A program made the translations under genes and the position numbers. 64,000 nt of DNA, from the NCBI RefSeq assembly GCF_021401135.1, contig NZ_JACBFO010000002.1, positions 434,001 to 498,000 on the forward strand. The letters are read 5' to 3'. Shown here one piece after another: positions 18,991 to 28,066 of the stretch. Positions within the stretch are counted from its first letter, which is position 1. Each line of letters begins with the position of its first letter. Below the pieces are notes generated by a model that had not been told where the DNA came from, searched no databases, and worked only from the letters and a program-made list of their open reading frames with translations. Source of the DNA: Azonexus sp. R2A61. GTDB lineage: Bacteria; Pseudomonadota; Gammaproteobacteria; Burkholderiales; Rhodocyclaceae.

Positions 18991-20325
18991 AGCCGTCGGG
19001 CAGGTTTTCCGCCTGCAGACGCGCCCCGTGCAGTTCGGCAATGCGCGTGACGATGGCCAGGCCGAGCCCGTTGCCCTCGAGCACGTTGTCGCGATCACGG
19101 AAGAAACGTTCGCCGAGACGCTGCAGGGCCTCGTCCGACATGCCCTGGCCGCTGTCGCTGACAAACAGGTCGATCCCGCCAGCGGCACTTCGGCCGGCAT
19201 CGACGCGCACCGGCGCATCGGCCGGCGAATAACGCAGGGCGTTGTCGAGCAGGTTGCGCAACACGATGCGCAGCAGGTCGACGTCGCCGATCACGCCCAA
19301 CTCGGCCACCCCCTCGCCGACCTGGATACGCGCCGAGGCCTCACCGCCGGCGCGATCGATGCTCTCCACCACGTCGACCAGCAGATCGCCCAGGGCCAGC
19401 GTGCGCGAGCAAGGCAGCGTGGTCAGCGGGTCCAGCCTGGCCAGTCGCAGCAATTGCTCGACCAGGTGCGTGGCACGATCGACGCCCGACTCGATCTGCG
19501 CCAGCGCCCGTGCGCGAACGGCATCGTCGTCGCTGAGCCGGGCAACCTGGGTATGCACCTTGAGTGCGGCCAGCGGCGTGCGCAGTTCGTGTGCCGCATC
19601 GGCGGTGAACCGGCGTTCGTTGTCCAGCGTCCGGCCGAGTCGACCGAACAGGCGGTTGATTGCCTGGAGCAGCGGGCGCGCTTCGCCGGGAATGCCCGAG
19701 CGCGACAAGGGCGCCAGGTTGTCGGCATTGCGGGCAGTGACGTCGGCGGCGAGTTTTTCGAGCGGCCGCAGGCCGCTGCGCACCGACAGGTAGAGCATGA
19801 GCAGCAGGAAAGGGACGATCAGCGCCAGCGGAAACACCGTCTGCGAGGCCACTTCGAGCGAAGCGCGGTCACGCACGGCGATCGCGTGCGACACCTGGAC
19901 GCGGAAACGGCCATCCTCCGATTCGGCATTGAGCACCCGCCAGCCACCGCCGTCGCGTTCGATATCGCTGTAACCGAGCAGGCCGAGCACCGGCACATCC
20001 GGCGCGTTGGCCGAACGCACGAAGACCGTGCCGTCGCTGCGACCGACCTGGAATTCGAGCGGCGGCTGGTACACGTCGCTGCTGTCGGCGCTGGCGGTCG
20101 CCAGACGCTCGGCCAGCACGTTGAGGTGGGAGGCGTTTTCTTCTTCGAGCAGCGCCAGCAGCAAGCGGCTGCTCTGCGCCAGGCTGCCGTCCATCAGTTC
20201 TTCGGCCTCGTGCTGCGCCTGTTCATAGCTGAACCAGCCGGCCAGCACCCAGATCAGCAGCACGGCGATGCCGAGCGCGGCGAGCAGACGCCAGCGCAGC
20301 GTGTTCAGCCACTCCGGCAGCCGGA

Positions 20326-20329
<4 letters not shown>
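18956..20329 (-). CDS. Sensor histidine kinase (QseC/PmrB-like)
   Basis: A 457-residue membrane kinase with an N-terminal helix (about 10-32), a periplasmic sensor of some 135 residues, a second helix (about 165-185) and a HAMP region. The H-box is DAAHELRTPLAALK, followed by an ATPase domain with NLLDNALRYSP, DSGQGM and GNGLGLAIV. It overlaps the response regulator gene by 4 bases. As the end of the operon that starts at 25147, it presumably senses membrane or cationic-peptide stress, by analogy with PmrB/QseC. The signal itself is unknown. Confidence 0.9.
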
Positions 20330-20988
<659 letters not shown>

Positions 20989-20990
20989 TA

Positions 20991-21626
20991 CTAGCGTCCG
21001 ATCTTGTTCAACAGGGCCTGCACTTCCTGGCGCCGGCCCTGATCGGCCAGTTCCCGGCCCGGCCGCGGCGACGCCTTGAGCGCACGTTCGAGGTAGTGAC
21101 GCGCTTCGGCGATCCGATCCTCGTCGACCAGATACTCCCCGTAAAAGAAATTCGGGTCAATCCCGTCCGGATTGATGGTCAGCGCCTTGCGCAGCATCGC
21201 CTCGGCCTGCTTCTTGTCGCCGAAACCGACCGGCCAGCGCGGCACTTTGGCATACAGCGTGCCCAGGCTGGTATAGGCCGAGCCCTGCAGGGATTTCTCG
21301 TCGAGCTTGAGGCTTTCCTCGAGCAGGCGACGGGCCTCCTTGGCCATCGACAGGGCACCGAGACCGCCGCGGGCGCCAGCCTCGCTGGAGACGACGATGC
21401 CTTCCCAGATCAGCGCCGCCGCCAGATTGGGATTGGCCGCGCTGAGCTGGTGTGCCTTGTCGGCCAGCGCATGGTACTGGTCGGCCTGCTCCTTGGCCGG
21501 CAGCTTGTACTTGATCTCGGCCCAGCGATCCTGGATCGGCTTGACCAGTTCGTCGCCGGGCGCCGCCAGACAGGCTGCGGTCGACGCGGCAAACAAGGAA
21601 AAAATCAGGATGGAACGACGCAACAT
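20991..21626 (-). CDS. Exported TPR-type protein in the T_hemolysin-like operon
   Basis: A 211-residue protein with a signal peptide (MLRRSILIFSLFAASTAACLA) and helical repeats of TPR type, for example AEAMLRKALTINPDG and AEARHYLERALKASP. The ATG at 21626 has the strong GAGGAGA upstream; the frame open to 21701 lacks a good start. Position between the SDR and the response regulator suggests a periplasmic role tied to the same pathway. No enzymatic motif is visible. Confidence 0.78.
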   Translation of the reverse strand: MLRRSILIFSLFAASTAACLAAPGDELVKPIQDRWAEIKYKLPAKEQADQYHALADKAHQLSAANPNLAAALIWEGIVVSSEAGARGGLGALSMAKEARRLLEESLKLDEKSLQGSAYTSLGTLYAKVPRWPVGFGDKKQAEAMLRKALTINPDGIDPNFFYGEYLVDEDRIAEARHYLERALKASPRPGRELADQGRRQEVQALLNKIGR

Positions 21627-21642
21627 GGAACATCTCCTCGAT

Positions 21643-22431
21643 TCAAATTTTTTTTGCGGCATGCCGCTTGATGACTGCCAGCTTGCCCTTGACGCCGCCA
21701 TCGACCAGCGCCGGCGCCAGGCCGTTCAGCCAGGCGAACAGTCGCTCGGGGAAACCCAGCACGCGCTCCCGGGCGCAGCAAGCGAGCAGATCGACGATCG
21801 CTGCAGCGACTTTCTCCGGCGAATCGCTGGCATTGCCGAGCGCCTGGTTGAGGGCATTCACCGCCGGCGAGTTGAGCGGCGTGTCGATGGCCCGCGGCGC
21901 GATGTGGAAGACCTCGACCCGGCTGTCCGCCAGTTCGCGGCGCAGGGCCTGCGAAAAACCGCGCAACCCGGCCTTGGCCGCGGAATAGGCGGCAAAGCCG
22001 GCGAACGGGATGCTGCCGAAGGCCGAGCCGATATTGACCACCGCCGCGGCCGGCCGCATCCGCAACTGCGGCAGCAGGCTGCGGGTCAGCTGGATCGGTG
22101 CTTCGAGATTGGTACGCAGGATGCGCTCGATCTCCTTGCCATCCTGTTCGTCGAGCAGGCCGAAGCCGCCGACGCCGGCATTGTTGATCAGCATGTCGGC
22201 CTCGAACTGCTGCGCCGCAGCGACGATTTCGTCGATCCCGACGGAGGTGCCGAGATCGGCCTGGAGCAGTCGATAGTCGCTGCCGGCCGGCATCTGCAGA
22301 CGGGCCAGCTTGTCGGGATCGCGTCCGGTCAACAGCAGGACGGCGCCTTTTTTCGCCAGCGCCCGGGCCAGGGCTTCGCCGAGGCCGCCGGTGGCGCCGG
22401 TCAGGACGATACGGGCACCGGTCAGTTGCAT
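21643..22431 (-). CDS. Short-chain dehydrogenase/reductase
   Basis: A 262-residue classical SDR: cofactor motif TGATGGLG (11-18), NNAG, catalytic Ser in NIGSAFG and YSAAK. The C-terminal segment (about 230-262) is basic with a hydrophobic stretch, as in SDRs acting at the membrane on lipid substrates. Arg34 after the second strand (TGRD) suggests NADPH preference. It overlaps the diiron enzyme gene by 10 bases. It probably reduces an acyl- or keto-intermediate made by the preceding enzymes, which is inference. Confidence 0.88.
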   Translation of the reverse strand: MQLTGARIVLTGATGGLGEALARALAKKGAVLLLTGRDPDKLARLQMPAGSDYRLLQADLGTSVGIDEIVAAAQQFEADMLINNAGVGGFGLLDEQDGKEIERILRTNLEAPIQLTRSLLPQLRMRPAAAVVNIGSAFGSIPFAGFAAYSAAKAGLRGFSQALRRELADSRVEVFHIAPRAIDTPLNSPAVNALNQALGNASDSPEKVAAAIVDLLACCARERVLGFPERLFAWLNGLAPALVDGGVKGKLAVIKRHAAKKI

Positions 22432-23087
22432 GTCGCCGTCCCCGCCACCGGCAACGAGCGGAAGACGTCGCCGTAAAGCTTGAAGAAGACACGGGCGGCA
22501 TGCGCCACATCGGCCTGGTCGGCGGGGGTCATCGCGTCGACCAGACGGGCCAGGTGCTGGGTGTGCTCCTGGTCCAGCGTACCGTGCGAACGGAGGTAGG
22601 AAAACGCCTTGTCGGGCAGGCCGAGCACCTGCTGGATACGGTCGGCGGCAGTCAGCGCCAGCGCCACGCTGGTGCCTTCCAGCACATAGACCATGCCGAA
22701 GAAAGCGGCCGGATTGCCGCGCTGGATGGTGTCGTAGGCGTAGGCGACCATCACCTCGGCAGCCAGGCCGGGCCGGCTGTTGCGCACGGCCTGCGCATCG
22801 CCGCCGGCGGCGGCGATGTCGTCGAGAATCCATTCCTCGTGGCCGATTTCTTCCTCGATGTATTCGGCAACGGCACGCCGCATCCAGCCCAGACGTTCAG
22901 GCAGCCGGCCGCCCAGCGTCATCAGCAGCGGCGTGGTGTGACGGACGTGATGGTAGGCCTGGCCGAGGAAGGCCCGATAGGACTCGAGCGTGACCCGGCC
23001 CTGCAGGCAGTCGTCGATGATCGGGGCGCCGAGCAGCCAGGCGCGGGCTTCCGCGGTCGACGCTTGCAGACTTTCATAAAAGGACAT
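22422..23087 (-). CDS. Heme-oxygenase-fold diiron oxidase (TenA/PqqC/UndA-like)
   Basis: A 221-residue all-helical protein of the iron-containing redox enzyme (HDO) class. Likely metal ligands are Glu and His in EEEIGHEEW (about 79-86), Glu in VLEGTS (about 147) and Asp/His in LDQEHTQH (about 182-188). That is the carboxylate/histidine spacing of UndA- and CADD-type diiron oxidases. Known relatives cleave or desaturate fatty or amino acids with oxygen. The partner AMP ligase overlaps by 14 bases and the SDR by 10, which supports an acyl substrate. The exact reaction is unknown. Confidence 0.8.
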   Translation of the reverse strand: MSFYESLQASTAEARAWLLGAPIIDDCLQGRVTLESYRAFLGQAYHHVRHTTPLLMTLGGRLPERLGWMRRAVAEYIEEEIGHEEWILDDIAAAGGDAQAVRNSRPGLAAEVMVAYAYDTIQRGNPAAFFGMVYVLEGTSVALALTAADRIQQVLGLPDKAFSYLRSHGTLDQEHTQHLARLVDAMTPADQADVAHAARVFFKLYGDVFRSLPVAGTATCN

Positions 23088-24552
23088 GGGGCGTTTCCTT
23101 GTTCGCGTAAATCGCCGCGATGGCGGCGGCATGATGGTCGATGATCCGTTCGCGAACCGGCCGGCCGTTGCCGGTGGCCAGTCCGTTGACCGGGGTAAAC
23201 GGCGGAACGGCTTGCCAGCCGGCCAGCCGCGCATAATCGGGAAGCTGCGCGTTGACCGCAGCCAGCAGCGCGTCGACCTGGGCCGTTGCAAGACCGGGCA
23301 TGGTCACCAGCAACGCGACCGGTGCCGGTTTGCCGTCGCCGACCACCACCGCCTGGAGGATGCGGGGATCGCCGAGCAGCAGCGCTTCCGGCCATTCCGG
23401 CGAAATGTTGCGACCGAAGGAGGTGATCAGCAGGTTCTTGCGCCGGCCGGCCAGATGGACGTGGCCGCGATTGTCGATGTCGCCCAGATCGCCGGTCGGA
23501 AAAGCGGCCGGCGGTGGTGCCGGCTGCCCGGCATAGCCCAGGAAGGCGCGCGTCTCGACGTACAGTTCGCGGGCGTCGGCAACAACGCGGGCGTGACCGA
23601 GCGGCCGGCCGACGCCGTCGCCGTCATCGCCCGGACGATTCAGGCAAGTCACCGAACCGGCTTCGGTCAGGCCATAGCCCTGATAGGCCGGAATCCCCGC
23701 CGCCCGCGCCTGGGTCAGCAGCTCGGCGGCCACCCGGGCACCGCCGACGGCGGCAAAAACCAGCGATGCCGGCGGTCGACCGCCGGATTGGCGCAAAAAT
23801 GCGGTCCATGCCTTGAGCAGTTCCGGCACCAGGATGACACTCGCCGGCTGCACGCGATCCGCCGCCGCATTCAGCGCCGCCGGATCGAAACCCTGCCGGC
23901 CCGCCCAGCCGAGTTCGGCGAGCGGCGGCAGATGTACCGGCATGCCGCGCAGCAAGGGCGCGTAGACGCCGGCAACGTTTTCCAGCAGCAAGGCCAGCGG
24001 CAGCACGCACAGATGGCGGGTCAGCGGCAGATCGTGCAAGCGGTCGCGCACCGCCAGCGCCGTGTCGTGCAGGCCTTCGGCGCTCAGACAGACGCCCTTC
24101 GGCGCACCGGTACTGCCGGAAGTGAAGGAAATCTTGGCCGTTCCCGGCGGCAACTCGACCGCCGGCGTGACGCGCCGCATCCAGGTCAGTCCCTGCCACT
24201 CGCCGAGCAGACAGAAACCGAGATCGAGCCGGCCGATGCGTTCCGGCTGATCGGTCAGCAGGCTGTCGGCAGCCGACTGGCTCAGCGCGTGCGCCATCTG
24301 CGCATCGCTGAAGAAGGCCGGCAACGGCAGATGCACCACGCCGGCCTGCTGGGCCGCCAGATCGGCGACCACCCAGGCCGGGCTGTTGTCGGCCAGCACC
24401 GCCAGCACACGGCTGCCGGCCAGACGCGCGCCCAGCACATCGACTGCCGCGGTGACGCGCGCCACATCCCAGGTCTCGCCGGCGCCGCCGACCAGCATGA
24501 TCTCCTCGGCCGGCCGGCTATCCAGCAGACTACGCCAATTCACGTCAGTCAC
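23074..24552 (-). CDS. AMP-dependent acyl-CoA synthetase/ligase
   Basis: A 492-residue adenylate-forming enzyme: P-loop FTSGSTGAPKG (about 141-151), the A5 motif YQGYGLTEAGS, GDLGDID, and the A8-type AGRRKNLLITSFG. It presumably activates a carboxylic acid (fatty or aromatic) for the neighbouring GNAT and diiron enzymes. It is shorter than typical long-chain acyl-CoA ligases (550 or more). It overlaps the flanking genes at both ends, so translation is coupled. A palindrome core copy lies inside the gene at 23772 and encodes GGRPPA. Confidence 0.86.
   Translation of the reverse strand: MTDVNWRSLLDSRPAEEIMLVGGAGETWDVARVTAAVDVLGARLAGSRVLAVLADNSPAWVVADLAAQQAGVVHLPLPAFFSDAQMAHALSQSAADSLLTDQPERIGRLDLGFCLLGEWQGLTWMRRVTPAVELPPGTAKISFTSGSTGAPKGVCLSAEGLHDTALAVRDRLHDLPLTRHLCVLPLALLLENVAGVYAPLLRGMPVHLPPLAELGWAGRQGFDPAALNAAADRVQPASVILVPELLKAWTAFLRQSGGRPPASLVFAAVGGARVAAELLTQARAAGIPAYQGYGLTEAGSVTCLNRPGDDGDGVGRPLGHARVVADARELYVETRAFLGYAGQPAPPPAAFPTGDLGDIDNRGHVHLAGRRKNLLITSFGRNISPEWPEALLLGDPRILQAVVVGDGKPAPVALLVTMPGLATAQVDALLAAVNAQLPDYARLAGWQAVPPFTPVNGLATGNGRPVRERIIDHHAAAIAAIYANKETPHVLL
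23769..23786. repeat. Dispersed GCGGTCGACCGC palindrome within the AMP ligase gene
   Basis: An 18-base perfect palindrome with the 12-base core at 23772-23783, in coding sequence. The flank ATTGGCGCAAAAATGCGG resembles the A-rich flanks of intergenic copies. Confidence 0.8.
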
Positions 24553-25147
24553 CGGTGATCTCCCGATCCACAGCCAGCCGGATGCGCCCGGCGACGACGA
24601 CCGGATCGGTCTCGTAGTAGCTGCCCCACGAACTCGCCTGCTCGCCCAACCGGGCCGGATCGGCAGCGGCGAGCGCCAGCGGGGCCAGGCCGAGCTTGCG
24701 GAAGATGCCGATCAGTTCGCGGGTGGCGGTGAAACAGACCCATTCGAAACCCAGGCGATCGAGATGCGCCGCCAGCCGCAGGATCACGTCGACGCTGCTG
24801 CCGGCACGCTCGGCAGCCAGATTGCCGACCTCGACGATGCGCTCGCGCGCCACCGGCTGACCGGCCAGCCGGCTGACCGCCTGATCGACCGGCTCATCCA
24901 GATACTGTTCGAGCATCAGCCGCCGGTCGGCGGCGCTGCGCCAGCCGGCCGCGGCACGGATCACGCCGTCGCGTTCGACAAGCATCAGGTTGGGCGCGAA
25001 TCCCGGCACTTCGGCAGCGTAGCGCTTGCGGAACACCGCACGCACGAAGGCCTCGGCCGCGTCGCGCTGCGGCCCGCCGGGCACGACGTGGCGGATGATC
25101 GGCGGCTGCCGACGACTCGGAGAAAGCTGGCGCATGGCTTCCGGCAT
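24545..25147 (-). CDS. Thermostable-hemolysin family (GNAT-like) protein
   Basis: A 200-residue protein of the T_hemolysin family, whose fold is related to GNAT and acyl-homoserine-lactone synthases. Typical segments are the acidic RDAAEAFVRAVFRKRY, APNLMLVERDG, EVGNLAAERAG and WVCFTATRELIGIFRKLG. No signal peptide is present. Despite the family name, an acyltransferase role fits the neighbours (AMP ligase, diiron oxidase, SDR) better than a pore-forming toxin. It is the first gene of the operon, with GAGG before the ATG at 25147. A PmrA-box match lies 46 bases upstream. Confidence 0.82.
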   Translation of the reverse strand: MPEAMRQLSPSRRQPPIIRHVVPGGPQRDAAEAFVRAVFRKRYAAEVPGFAPNLMLVERDGVIRAAAGWRSAADRRLMLEQYLDEPVDQAVSRLAGQPVARERIVEVGNLAAERAGSSVDVILRLAAHLDRLGFEWVCFTATRELIGIFRKLGLAPLALAAADPARLGEQASSWGSYYETDPVVVAGRIRLAVDREITGD

Positions 25148-25192
25148 GGGGACCTCGCACGAATGGCAATGTCGGCATGCTGCCGGCCCTCC

Positions 25193-25209
25193 CTTAAGAC
25201 GACCTTAAA
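25193..25209 (-). promoter_or_regulatory. PmrA/QseB-box match upstream of the T_hemolysin-ligase-HDO-SDR operon
   Basis: On the minus strand TTTAAG-GTCGT-CTTAAG is an exact match to YTTAAK-N5-YTTAAK, the direct repeat recognised by PmrA/QseB regulators. It sits 46-62 bases before the first ATG of the operon that also encodes the response regulator, implying autoregulation. Confidence 0.68.
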
Positions 25210-25267
25210 GCATCGCCAAGCGGCGCCGATGGTAGACTTGGTCGTTTTTCGCCCCCTCCCGAACGCC

Positions 25268-26293
25268 GTGCATCTGACCCTGCTCGTCCCCGAACTGATC
25301 TGGCCCGAACCGGGCGACGACCAGACGCTGGCACACTGCCGCGCCCCCGGTCTGGCCTGGCTGGCAGCGCGGGCGCAGGCAACACGCCAGCCGCGCCAGC
25401 CCTGGGAGGAAGCCCTGTTCGCCTGCTGCGCCCGACCGCCGCTCGGCCTGGCCACGCTGCGCCGGCTGGGCGAGGCCGACCGCCCCGACGACGTCGCCGG
25501 CGACTGGCTGTGCGCCGACCCGGTACACCTGCGTTTCCACCACGAGCGCATCGTGCTCGCCGACGCCGGCGCCTTCGCGATCGATGCCGCGCAGGCGGCG
25601 GCGCTGGTCGATGGCCTGAATGCGCAGTTTTCCGATCTCGGCCATTTCGAAGCGGCCACGCCGCGACGCTGGTACGTGCGCCTGAATGCTGCGGTCGACC
25701 ATGTCGCCGCACCGCTTTCCCAAGTGGCCGGTCGCCGCGTCGATAGCGAACTGGCGGACAAGACCGGCCCGCTGCACCGCTGGCTCAACGAAGCGCAGAT
25801 GGTGCTGCACGCGCTGCCGACCAATGCCGCGCGCCAGGCCAGCGGCGAACCGGCGGTCAACAGCCTGTGGCTATGGGGTGCCGGCCGACCGGTCGACATG
25901 CCGCTGCCTTTCGACGCGGTGTTCGGCAACGATCCGCTGGTCGCCGGACTGGCCCGCCACGCCGGCCGCGAGGCCCGCTCCTGTCCGGCCGGACTGGCCG
26001 ATCTGCCGGCCTCGTCCTCGCCGCTGGTCGTGCTCGACACGCTGCTGCCCAAGGTCGTCTATGAAGACCCGGAAGGCTGGCTGCAGGCCCTGGCGGCACT
26101 CGACGCGGACTGGTTCACCCCCTTGCGCGGTCGACTCGGCCGCGACATCAAAAAACTCGACATCGTCGCCCCGACCGTTTACGGCCTGCTGCGCTGGACG
26201 CTGGGTGCCGGCGCTCGCTGGCAATTCTGGCGCGGCCAGCGCGACGTAGCCACGCTGGCCGGCGAACTGGCCAGGGAAGGAAGCCCCGCTTGA
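25268..26293 (+). CDS. Conserved protein, phosphoglycerate-mutase-like (function uncertain)
   Basis: A 341-residue cytoplasmic protein of a conserved betaproteobacterial family that often precedes recJ and is usually labelled phosphoglycerate mutase. I see MHLTLLVPELIWPE at the start and NSLWLWGAGRP, FGNDPLVAGLA and VVLDTLLPKVVYED, but no clear metal-binding motif of the alkaline-phosphatase-type mutases. The enzymatic name is therefore weak. The GTG at 25268 gives the conserved N-terminus; an ATG at 25229 is possible. Its TGA overlaps the TTG start of recJ, so the two are cotranscribed. Confidence 0.6.
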   Translation: MHLTLLVPELIWPEPGDDQTLAHCRAPGLAWLAARAQATRQPRQPWEEALFACCARPPLGLATLRRLGEADRPDDVAGDWLCADPVHLRFHHERIVLADAGAFAIDAAQAAALVDGLNAQFSDLGHFEAATPRRWYVRLNAAVDHVAAPLSQVAGRRVDSELADKTGPLHRWLNEAQMVLHALPTNAARQASGEPAVNSLWLWGAGRPVDMPLPFDAVFGNDPLVAGLARHAGREARSCPAGLADLPASSSPLVVLDTLLPKVVYEDPEGWLQALAALDADWFTPLRGRLGRDIKKLDIVAPTVYGLLRWTLGAGARWQFWRGQRDVATLAGELAREGSPA

Positions 26294-27978
26294 CCCGCAT
26301 CGTCACCCGCAGCGCGCCGCCGCGCACCGTCTGGCAACTCGAACAGCAGGGCCTGCACCCCCTGCTCGCCCGCCTCTACGCCGCGCGTGGCGTCACCGAC
26401 AAGGCCGAGCTCGACTACGAACTGAAATCGCTGCTGCCACCGGCCGCGCTGACCCACGCGACCGACGCCGCCAGCCTGCTCGCCGACGCCATCGAGGCCG
26501 AGGCAAGAATGCTGATCATCGGCGACTACGACTGCGACGGCGCCACCGCCACCGCCGTCGGCATGCGCGCCCTGAAGGCGCTCGGCGCCGACGTCGATTT
26601 CCTGCTGCCCGACCGCTTCAAGCTCGGCTACGGGCTGTCGCCGGAGATCGTCGACGTCGCCGCGCAGCAATCGCCCGACCTGATCATCACCGTCGACAAC
26701 GGCATCGCCAGCCTCGAAGGCGTCGCCCGCGCCCAGCAGCACGGCATCGCCACGCTGATCACCGACCACCACCTGCCGGCCGAAACACTCCCTGCGGCCG
26801 ATTGCATCGTCAATCCCAACCAGCCGGGTTGCGACTTCCCGTCGAAGTGCATTGCCGGCGTCGGCGTGATGTTCTACGTGATGCTGGCGCTGCGCGCCGA
26901 ACTGCGCGAACGCGGCTTTTTCGCCGAGCGCCCGGAACCCAACTTCGCCGACCTGCTCGATCTGGTCGCCCTCGGCACCGTCGCCGACGTCGTCAAGCTC
27001 GACCGCAACAACCGCATCCTGGTCAGCCAGGGCTTGAAGCGCATGCGCGCCGGCCGCCTGCAGCCGGGCATCGCGGCGCTGTTCAAGGCGACCGGCCGCG
27101 ATCCGCGCAAGGCCACGGCCTTCGATCTCGGCTTCCTGATCGGACCGCGCCTGAACGCCGCCGGCCGGTTGGCCGACATGCGCCTGGGCGTCGAATGCCT
27201 GCTCACCGACGATCCGTCGCGTGCGCTGCAGATCGCCCAGCAACTGGACACGCTGAACCGCGAACGGCGCGAAATCGAGGCCGGCATGCAGGAACAGGCG
27301 CTGCTGTTGCTGGAAACGATGGACGTCGAGGATGCCGCGCCGGGCATCGCGCTGTTCGACGCCAGCTGGCACGAAGGCGTGGTCGGCATTCTCGCCTCGC
27401 GGATCAAGGATCGCCTGCACCGGCCGGTATTTGCCTTCGCGCCCAGCGAAGGCGGCATCGTCAAGGGCTCCGGCCGTTCGATTCCCGGCCTGCATCTGCG
27501 CGACGCGCTGGACCTCGTCGCCAAGCGCGCCCCCGGCCTGTTGCTGCGCTTCGGCGGCCACGCGATGGCTGCCGGCGCAACGCTGCGCGCCGAGGACTTC
27601 ACGCGGTTCCAGACCTTGTTCGCCGACATCGCCGGCGAACTGCTGGCACCGTCCGACCTGACCCGCACGCTGGAAACCGACGGCGCGCTCGAAAGCGGCT
27701 ACATCTCGCTGGAAATCGCCCGCCTGCTGGAAAACGAGATCTGGGGCCAGGGTTTCCCGGCACCGCTGTTCGTCGACGAATTCGACGTCGAACAGCAGCG
27801 CGTGCTCAAGGAAAAGCACCTGAAACTGCGCCTGAAGAAAGGCAACGCACGGATCGACGCCATCCAGTTCAATTTCAGCGCCCAGCCCGGCGCCCGCACG
27901 CGCGCGGCTTTCCGGCTGTCGATCAACGAATACCAGGGCGTCGAGAACCCTCAACTGATGATCGAACACCTGGAGTAA
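26290..27978 (+). CDS. recJ: Single-stranded-DNA-specific exonuclease RecJ
   Basis: 5'-3' exonuclease on single-stranded DNA, used in RecFOR recombination, mismatch repair and base excision repair. The 562 residues have the DHH motifs GDYDCDGATAT, VDNGIAS and TDHHLP, then DHHA1 with GSGRSIPG and FGGHAMAAG, and a C-terminal OB-like domain. Length is normal. The start is TTG, overlapping the upstream stop. A bidirectional terminator follows. Confidence 0.95.
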   Translation: MTRIVTRSAPPRTVWQLEQQGLHPLLARLYAARGVTDKAELDYELKSLLPPAALTHATDAASLLADAIEAEARMLIIGDYDCDGATATAVGMRALKALGADVDFLLPDRFKLGYGLSPEIVDVAAQQSPDLIITVDNGIASLEGVARAQQHGIATLITDHHLPAETLPAADCIVNPNQPGCDFPSKCIAGVGVMFYVMLALRAELRERGFFAERPEPNFADLLDLVALGTVADVVKLDRNNRILVSQGLKRMRAGRLQPGIAALFKATGRDPRKATAFDLGFLIGPRLNAAGRLADMRLGVECLLTDDPSRALQIAQQLDTLNRERREIEAGMQEQALLLLETMDVEDAAPGIALFDASWHEGVVGILASRIKDRLHRPVFAFAPSEGGIVKGSGRSIPGLHLRDALDLVAKRAPGLLLRFGGHAMAAGATLRAEDFTRFQTLFADIAGELLAPSDLTRTLETDGALESGYISLEIARLLENEIWGQGFPAPLFVDEFDVEQQRVLKEKHLKLRLKKGNARIDAIQFNFSAQPGARTRAAFRLSINEYQGVENPQLMIEHLE

Positions 27979-27993
27979 GGCGGCATGCGCCGG

Positions 27994-28039
27994 AAAAAAG
28001 CCCCGATTCTGCGGTCGACCGCAGGATCGGGGCTTTTTT
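27994..28039. terminator. Bidirectional terminator built around the dispersed palindrome
   Basis: A 46-base near-perfect inverted repeat between convergent recJ and the alcohol dehydrogenase gene. A-run, GCCCCGAT, then the palindrome TGCGGTCGACCGCA (28010-28023), then ATCGGGGC and a T-run. One G-T pair is the only flaw. The A-run on the left and T-run on the right give terminator form on both strands. Confidence 0.88.
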
Positions 28040-28066
28040 CTGCCGGCGGTCGGAGGGCCGCCAGCC

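Noticed and set aside
24545..25147. A secreted hemolysin toxin
   Set aside because: Family name only: no signal peptide, a GNAT-like fold, and it lies in an operon of acyl-activating and redox enzymes.
28010..28023. GTCGAC palindromes as cloning (SalI linker) artefacts
   Set aside because: The conserved symmetry extends well beyond the six-base site to 12-46 bases, and the copies have different natural flanks.
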